Assembly (NCBI RefSeq): GCF_016526145.1
Contig: NZ_JADDUE010000010.1
Location: 62,001-126,000, forward strand
Source: Saccharopolyspora galaxeae
GTDB lineage: Bacteria > Actinomycetota > Actinomycetes > Mycobacteriales > Pseudonocardiaceae
Length of the DNA stretch: 64,000 bases
Reading direction: 5' to 3'
Shown here: positions 58,999 through 64,000 of the stretch, piece after piece
How the letters are laid out: each line of letters begins with the position of its first letter
How positions within the stretch are numbered: the first letter of the stretch is position 1
Program-made: the position numbers and the translations under genes
The notes under the pieces: model-generated
The model's input: only the letters and a program-made list of their open reading frames with translations
What the model was told of the DNA's origin: nothing
Database searches by the model: none

Positions 58999-61032
58999 AT
59001 GCGCACGGTGACCGACCTCCCGCACAAAGTCACCGAGGACGAGCACGTGCCGGTGCCGCTGCCCGACGGCACCACGCTCGCCGCCCGGATCTGGCGGCCG
59101 GAGGACTCCGAGCAGCATCCGGTTCCGGCGGTGCTGGAGTTCATCCCCTACCGCAAGCGGGACTTCACCGCGCCACGCGACGCGATCCACCACCCGTACC
59201 TCGCCGGGCACGGTTACGCCGCAGTGCGTGTCGACCTGCGCGGCAGCGGTGAATCCGAGGGCGTGCTCACCGACGAGTACCTCGAGCAGGAACTGCGCGA
59301 CGGCGAGGACGTGCTGGCGTGGCTGGCCGAGCAGCCCTGGTGCGACGGCTACGCGGGCATGATGGGCATCTCCTGGGGCGGGTTCAACGCGCTGCAACTG
59401 GCCGCGCGCCGCCCGCCGCAGCTCAAGGCGATCGCCACGGTGTGCTCCACCGACGACCGCTACGCCGACGACGTGCACTACATGGGCGGTTGCCTGCTCG
59501 GCGACAACCTGTCCTGGGCCTCGACGATGTTCGCCTACAACTCCTGCCCGCCGGATCCGCAGCTGGTGGGGGAGCAGTGGCGGTCGATGTGGCTGCAACG
59601 GCTGGAAGGCAGCGGGTTGTGGCTGGACGAGTGGTTGCGGCACCAGACCCGGGACGGCTACTGGCGGCACGGTTCGATCTGCGAGGACTACTCCGACGTC
59701 GAGTGCGCGGTGCTGGCCGTGTCCGGCTGGGCCGACGGCTACTCGAACTCGGTGTTCCGGTTGATGGAGAACCTGAGCTCGCCGCGCAAGGGACTGGTCG
59801 GGCCCTGGTCGCACAAGTACCCGCACCTGGGGCAGCCCGGCCCGGCCATCGGGTTCCTGCAGGAACTCGTTCGCTGGTGGGACCGCTGGCTCAAGGGCGC
59901 GGACAACGACGTGATGGACGGGCCGATGGTGCACACCTGGATGCAGGACAGCGTTCCGCCGTCCACGGCCTACGAGCAGCGGCCGGGACGCTGGGTCGGT
60001 GAGCCGAGCTGGCCGTCGCCGCGAATTCGCACCACCGAGTTCCCCCTGGGCATCAACCGGATCGGCGGTCCCGGCGAGCAACCGCCGGAGGGCACGCTGC
60101 GCGTGGAGTCGCCGCTGTCGGTGGGCCAGTACGCAGGCAAGTGGTGCTCCTACAACGCGCCGCCGGACCTGCCCTACGACCAGCGCGAAGAGGACGGCGG
60201 GTCGATGGTGTTCGACACCGATGTGCTCGACGAGCGCTACGAGATCCTGGGTGCGCCCTATGTGGACCTGCGGGTGGAGGTGGATCGGCCGGTGGCGATG
60301 GTCGCCGCCCGCCTGTCCGACGTGTTCCCGGACGGGCGCGCCACCCGCGTGACCTACGGGCTGTTGAACCTGACCCACCGCGACGGGCACGACCGGCCGC
60401 GGCCGTTGCCGGTGGGCGAGCCGTTCACCGTGCGCGTTCCGCTGAACGCTTGCGCGCAGGCTTTCCCGCCGGGGCACCGGATTCGGCTGTCGTTGTCCAC
60501 TTCGTACTGGCCGCTGGCCTGGCCGCCGCCGGAGCCGGTGAACCTGGTCGTGCACAACGCGGACAGTTGCCTCACCCTGCCGGTCCGGCCGCCTGACCCC
60601 GCCGGTGAGTCCGGTTCCGGCGGCCGCTCGCCCTTTCAGGAGCCGGAGGGGACGCCGCCACCGCCGCGCACCCGATTGCGGCCCGGCAAGGAGCGCTGGC
60701 AGGTCAGCCGCGACCTGGTCGACTACCAGTCGGCGCTGGAGGTCGTCGGTGATCAGGGCGTGGTGCGGTTCGAGGACATCGACCTGGAGCTGACGAAAGG
60801 TTCCTGGGAGCGGTTCAGCTGGGTCGGCGACGACTTCACCTCGCCGCGCGGCGAAACCGAGTGGCACATCGGGTTCCGCCGGGACGGCTGGGACGCCAGC
60901 ACGACGACCCGCACGGCGCTCACCTGCGACGAGGAGAACTTCCACGTGCACGCCGAGCTCGACGCGTACGAGCGCGGTGAGCGCGTGTTCTCCCGCAACT
61001 GGCAGCGGACCATTCCGCGCAATTGCGTTTAG
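58999..61032 (+). CDS. CocE/NonD (X-Pro dipeptidyl-peptidase S15) family hydrolase
   Basis: A 677-residue serine hydrolase. The alpha/beta-hydrolase domain starts with VPLPDGTTLAARIWRP and RKRDFTAPRD, then VRVDLRGSGESEG. The nucleophile Ser is in MMGISWGGFNALQ near residue 130. The His/Asp of the triad are plausibly in WSHKYPHLG and in WADGYSN. A jelly-roll C-terminal domain (YGLLNLTHRDGH, IRLSLSTSYWPLAWPPPEPVN) completes the S15 layout. No signal peptide. It may cleave esters, amides or Xaa-Pro dipeptides. ATG 58999 follows AGGAGGG. Divergent from the ATP-grasp gene and followed by a P5C-reductase-like gene. Confidence 0.9.
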   Translation: MRTVTDLPHKVTEDEHVPVPLPDGTTLAARIWRPEDSEQHPVPAVLEFIPYRKRDFTAPRDAIHHPYLAGHGYAAVRVDLRGSGESEGVLTDEYLEQELRDGEDVLAWLAEQPWCDGYAGMMGISWGGFNALQLAARRPPQLKAIATVCSTDDRYADDVHYMGGCLLGDNLSWASTMFAYNSCPPDPQLVGEQWRSMWLQRLEGSGLWLDEWLRHQTRDGYWRHGSICEDYSDVECAVLAVSGWADGYSNSVFRLMENLSSPRKGLVGPWSHKYPHLGQPGPAIGFLQELVRWWDRWLKGADNDVMDGPMVHTWMQDSVPPSTAYEQRPGRWVGEPSWPSPRIRTTEFPLGINRIGGPGEQPPEGTLRVESPLSVGQYAGKWCSYNAPPDLPYDQREEDGGSMVFDTDVLDERYEILGAPYVDLRVEVDRPVAMVAARLSDVFPDGRATRVTYGLLNLTHRDGHDRPRPLPVGEPFTVRVPLNACAQAFPPGHRIRLSLSTSYWPLAWPPPEPVNLVVHNADSCLTLPVRPPDPAGESGSGGRSPFQEPEGTPPPPRTRLRPGKERWQVSRDLVDYQSALEVVGDQGVVRFEDIDLELTKGSWERFSWVGDDFTSPRGETEWHIGFRRDGWDASTTTRTALTCDEENFHVHAELDAYERGERVFSRNWQRTIPRNCV

Positions 61033-61165
61033 CGGAAAGGCGCGCGGGCGGGATCGCGTTCCGTGGTGCAAGGTCGGCATGGTGCGGAGTCGGCGGCGCG
61101 GTTCGCCGGCCGGATGATCCGGCCGGTTCGCCCGTCCGATGACGGGACCGACCAGGGAGCGAGCC

Positions 61166-61951
61166 ATGTCGCAGTCGTCGAGCTCCACCGCGTATGGATT
61201 CATCGGCGCAGGTGAGATCACCGCCGCTGTCGTCGAAGGTCTGCAGGCCCAGGACGCCGAGCCTCCCGCGGTCTTCCTCTCGCCGCGCGGCCGCGCGGTC
61301 GCGGGCGAACTCGCCGCGCGGTTCCCGAACGTGCACGTCTGCCAGAGCAATCAGGACGTTCTCGACCGCGCTACGTCGATCGTGCTCGCCGTGCCGCTGG
61401 CGGCGGCGCAGGACGTCTTGGAGGAGTTGTCGTTTCGCGCCGAGCACGTGGTGCTGAGCGCCGTCGCAGGGCTGCGGCTGCAGCAGTTGCGCATGTGGGT
61501 CGCACCAGCGGAGAGTCCAGTTCGGACCATTCCGCTCCCGCAGGCGGCCCACGGCCGGAGCCTGACCACGATCCATCCGGACAACGCCGTCGCGCGCGAT
61601 CTGTACGAGCAGGTGGGCGGCGTCCTGGTCGCCGGGGACGAGCGGACCTTGGACGCTTTCAGCGCGGCGACCGCGACATTCGCCGCGCACCTCGATTACC
61701 TCGCGACCATCGCCGACTGGCTGGCCGATCAGGGAGTGGACCACGACACCGCGACCGGCTACACCACGCACATCTTCGCCGAGCTGGGGCGTTCCTTGGG
61801 GCAGCACGAGAACGCACTGGCGACGATGACCGGCAAGCACAGCACCCCCGGTGGCAACAATGAGCAGCTCATGACCGAGCTCCGAAGCGAGGGGATGCCC
61901 AGCGCCGTTCGCCGCGGCCTCGACCACATCCTCTCCCGTCTTCGCGGCTGA
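61166..61951 (+). CDS. Pyrroline-5-carboxylate reductase-like oxidoreductase
   Basis: A 261-residue NAD(P)-dependent protein of the ProC superfamily. The N-terminal Rossmann motif is YGFIGAGEITAAVVEGL and the strand VLAVPLAAAQDVLEELS follows the cofactor-binding pattern. AVAGLRLQQLR, TIPLPQAAHGRS and the C-terminal STPGGNNEQLMTEL match the ProC dimerisation domain, where the GGxxxQ-type motif is conserved. The degree of change from true ProC (no TPG followed by T) suggests a paralogue with a different imine or ketone substrate. ATG 61166 follows GGGAGCG. Same orientation as the CocE gene, 133 bp apart. Confidence 0.8.
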   Translation: MSQSSSSTAYGFIGAGEITAAVVEGLQAQDAEPPAVFLSPRGRAVAGELAARFPNVHVCQSNQDVLDRATSIVLAVPLAAAQDVLEELSFRAEHVVLSAVAGLRLQQLRMWVAPAESPVRTIPLPQAAHGRSLTTIHPDNAVARDLYEQVGGVLVAGDERTLDAFSAATATFAAHLDYLATIADWLADQGVDHDTATGYTTHIFAELGRSLGQHENALATMTGKHSTPGGNNEQLMTELRSEGMPSAVRRGLDHILSRLRG

Positions 61952-61993
61952 AGCCTGCGCGATTCGGGTCGTCGCCGGCGCATCGCAGCATTG

Positions 61994-62683
61994 CTAGCGG
62001 TCGTCGCCTGCGGGCTCTTCCCATCGGCGCACGGCGCTGGTCAGGGCGTCCGTCCACTGCCGGAGGATGCGCTGCCCTGCACCGGCGGTGGCGGTGGTGG
62101 GGTCGCCGAGCACGCCGTTCGCGCTGACGGCCCGGACTCCGCCTTCGCGCAGTCGTGGCATCAGGTCGGGTAGGGCGGTCGTGTTGCCGCGGGAAGCCTG
62201 TCCGAAGTGGACGTGTTGGGGGTGCAGCGCGAGCATCACCGACGTTTCGGCGTGCCCGGCGTGGCTGTCGTCCGCGCGGCCGGTCGGCGACCAGGTCAGG
62301 ACACTGCGTCCCTCGCAGTGCAGGAGTTCTTCTGCCGAGCGCAGTGCGGGCAGGTTGCCGCCGTGGCCGTTGACCACGACCACCCCTGCGAAATGGTCGG
62401 CCGATCGCACGAGTTCGACCAGCAGCAGGCGGAGGGCGTCGTGTCCGATGGAGAGCGTGCCGGGGAAGGCTGCGTGCTCGCCGCTGGCGCCGTAGGGGAT
62501 CGCGGGACCGATCACGAGGTTGTCGTGCTCCGCCGCCAGCCGGTTGCAGAGTTCCGTCGCGATCGCGGTGTCGGTCCAGAGTGGAAGGTGCGGACCGTGT
62601 TGTTCGGTGGCACCCAGCGGAATCGCCAGCAGGGTTCGGTCGGTGAGTTCGGGCCAGCGGTGGCCCGCGAGTTCGCGGCTCAC
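61994..62683 (-). CDS. mftE: Mycofactocin precursor peptidase (creatininase family)
   Basis: A 229-residue creatininase-family metalloprotein. Signatures: LLAIPLGATEQHGPHLPLWTDTA near residue 18, VVVNGHGGNLPALRSAEE near residue 100, and DDSHAGHAETSVML. In the mycofactocin pathway MftE cleaves the MftC-modified MftA peptide, freeing the C-terminal Val-Tyr-derived core that becomes the redox cofactor. GTG 62683 overlaps the mftF stop (GTGA), so the two genes are coupled. A plain creatininase is the alternative, but the MftF neighbour settles it. Confidence 0.93.
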   Translation of the reverse strand: MSRELAGHRWPELTDRTLLAIPLGATEQHGPHLPLWTDTAIATELCNRLAAEHDNLVIGPAIPYGASGEHAAFPGTLSIGHDALRLLLVELVRSADHFAGVVVVNGHGGNLPALRSAEELLHCEGRSVLTWSPTGRADDSHAGHAETSVMLALHPQHVHFGQASRGNTTALPDLMPRLREGGVRAVSANGVLGDPTTATAGAGQRILRQWTDALTSAVRRWEEPAGDDR

Positions 62684-64000
62684 CGCAGCGAGCCTTCGGT
62701 GAACTGCGGCAGCAGCGGAGCGATCGTGCGTTCCCGCGCGCAGCCGACCCAAACTCCTGCGGAGTAAGCCAGGTCGTCGAGCACTCGCAGGGCGAACCAC
62801 GAGAATCCGCCGTGCTCCGCGCGGCACGCCTCCACCAAGCACGGCAGGAACGCCGCGAGCAGCACTGTTCGGGCCTTGCCGCTGCACAGCGCAGCGGGCA
62901 GCAACAACGGCCACCACGCGCGTCGCAGGGCCTCGGCGAGCAGCCTTCCCGCACCGAGGTGGCCGAAAGCGGCCAGCCGCAGGGATTCCGCGTCGGGCAC
63001 GCCGCGGGCGCGGAGCTTGCGCGGCAGCAGTGCGGCGCTGACCGCTGCGACCCCGAGACCGATCCGCGGTCGTCCGGAAGCGATCAGCGCCCACGACGCC
63101 GCGCTCCACGCGGACATCCTGGCGCAGCTGAGTTTCCCGTGGTGGTGGCGGGACAGCGGTGCGGCCGAGGTGCCGTACTGGTAGCGCTGCCGCAACCAGG
63201 ACCGCCAGCCGGGTCTCGTCCGATGCCGAACGACGGAACCGGGCTCGTAGCGCACGGCACCACCGGATTCCAGCAGCCGCCACACCAGGTCGACGTCCTC
63301 GCCGTACCGCAGCGACTCGCGAAAGCCGCCGAGGCCGGCCAGTGCGCTGCGGCGGACCACGAGTGCTGCGCTGGGCACGTAGCTGACCCTGCTCATCGGC
63401 CGGACCAGGGCACGGCGTACGCCCATGTCCAAACTGGACCTGTCCGATTCGTACCGGCCGAGCGGAGAATCCTCCGCCACGCTCGTGATCCGCGGGGCGA
63501 CCGCCAGCACGGCGGGATCGGTGAACTCGCGCAGGACGGGGTCGAGCCACCCGGCGACGGGTTCTGCGTCGGCGTCGACGAACGCGACGAGTTCGGTTTC
63601 CGCGCGTCGCCAGCCGGTGTTGCGAGCGGCGGCGGGGCCGCGCGGGTGTTCGTGGCGAACGGTGGAATCGGGAACCGGCGAGGTGGATCCGTCGTCGACC
63701 ACGATCCGGTTCGGAATGTCCGTTGCGGCTCGGAGTGCGAGGCGCAGCCCGGCTCGATCATCTTTGACCGGGACGACGAGCGTGATGTCGTCCTCGGTCC
63801 AGATCTTGCGGGCGGGCTCCGGGTGCACCAGCCCGGATTCGAGCAACCGTCGCGCCAGCTCGCTCGCCGCGCCGGGCTCGACCGGCTCGCCCGAGAGCCA
63901 GCGGTTCACCAGCCGGGACCCGGCCGCGCCGAGCCGGAGCAGCCGCAGCGGAGAACCGCCCAGCAGCACGCGTCCGTCGCCGAGGCGCCGCAACGACGGG
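62680..64000 (-). CDS. mftF: Mycofactocin glycosyltransferase (5' end outside window)
   Basis: The C-terminal 440 or so residues of MftF, a GT2-type transferase that adds glucose units to mycofactocin. The frame stays open to the right edge, and the in-window sequence (LRRLGDGRVLLGGSPLRLLRL) matches the region about 20-30 residues after the usual start, so the true start lies upstream. The GT-A domain shows LVVPVKDDRAGLRLAL, RIVVDDGSTSP, LVAFVDADAEP (DXD-like) and GGFRESLRYGEDVDLVWRLLESG. A hydrophobic C-terminal region follows. Gene order here (mftF before mftE) is inverted relative to the mycobacterial mftE-mftF order. Confidence 0.93.
   Translation of the reverse strand, partial: PSLRRLGDGRVLLGGSPLRLLRLGAAGSRLVNRWLSGEPVEPGAASELARRLLESGLVHPEPARKIWTEDDITLVVPVKDDRAGLRLALRAATDIPNRIVVDDGSTSPVPDSTVRHEHPRGPAAARNTGWRRAETELVAFVDADAEPVAGWLDPVLREFTDPAVLAVAPRITSVAEDSPLGRYESDRSSLDMGVRRALVRPMSRVSYVPSAALVVRRSALAGLGGFRESLRYGEDVDLVWRLLESGGAVRYEPGSVVRHRTRPGWRSWLRQRYQYGTSAAPLSRHHHGKLSCARMSAWSAASWALIASGRPRIGLGVAAVSAALLPRKLRARGVPDAESLRLAAFGHLGAGRLLAEALRRAWWPLLLPAALCSGKARTVLLAAFLPCLVEACRAEHGGFSWFALRVLDDLAYSAGVWVGCARERTIAPLLPQFTEGSLR

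Noticed and set aside
1-64000. tRNA, rRNA, integrase, attachment sites or insertion-sequence transposases
   Set aside because: Looked for typical T-loop GGTTCGAATCC-like sequences, transposase and integrase motifs while reading; none was convincing, so no island boundary is claimed.

Overview
The window is high-GC actinobacterial DNA with dense GTG/TTG starts and many stop/start overlaps. An AftA-type arabinofuranosyltransferase (arabinogalactan wall), an IdeR/DmdR iron box, mycofactocin genes and an XRE/DUF397 pair point to Pseudonocardiales. A Saccharopolyspora-like organism fits, but the sequence alone does not prove the genus. I see no rRNA, tRNA, CRISPR array, prophage or intact insertion sequence.

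Layout. 1-5.3 kb: the 5' part of a PAS/GGDEF signalling protein, a long gene-free stretch, a tiny secreted CBM14-type chitin-binding protein, an adenine-deaminase-type enzyme, an OhrR-like regulator and a DUF5313 membrane protein. 5.4-13.7 kb: dapA, a divergent membrane-protein/TetR pair with a candidate operator between them, aftA, an iron-regulated siderophore-interacting protein and a Baeyer-Villiger-type monooxygenase. 14-20 kb: DUF3311 plus a sodium/solute symporter, an ArsB-like permease and a GH3 glycosidase. 20-25 kb: GtrA, a flavin monooxygenase behind two TetR-type operators, a LysR regulator and an SDR. 24-29 kb: a ROK repressor divergent from a four-gene sugar operon (ketose 3-epimerase, kinase, SSS transporter, small membrane protein).

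29-41.7 kb: GNAT and DUF899 genes, an XRE/DUF397 pair, a cobalamin riboswitch leading a substrate-binding lipoprotein and two permeases with no ATPase gene, a beta-carbonic anhydrase, a large LuxR/AAA regulator, an unusual XRE plus beta-rich protein, and a methionine aminopeptidase divergent from a small XRE regulator with two operators between them. 41.9-49.3 kb: a benzoate/catechol island. benABCD is on the minus strand with benD frameshifted. LysR, catB, catA and catC are on the plus strand. 49.4-52.3 kb: a metallo-beta-lactamase-fold protein, a CobW-type GTPase and an SDR.

52.4-62 kb holds the most novel-looking locus. A 50-residue peptide made of Trp-Gly repeats is followed on the same strand by an ABC exporter and an aromatic-hydroxylase-like flavoenzyme. 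Around it lie a PLP decarboxylase, an ATP-grasp ligase, an S15/CocE hydrolase and a P5C-reductase-like protein. This looks like an uncharacterised modified-peptide or amide-forming pathway. 62-64 kb: mftE and the 3' part of mftF, the edge of a mycofactocin locus that continues beyond the window.

A family of 51-bp imperfect palindromes is scattered 17-20 bp after several stop codons and once between catA and catC.
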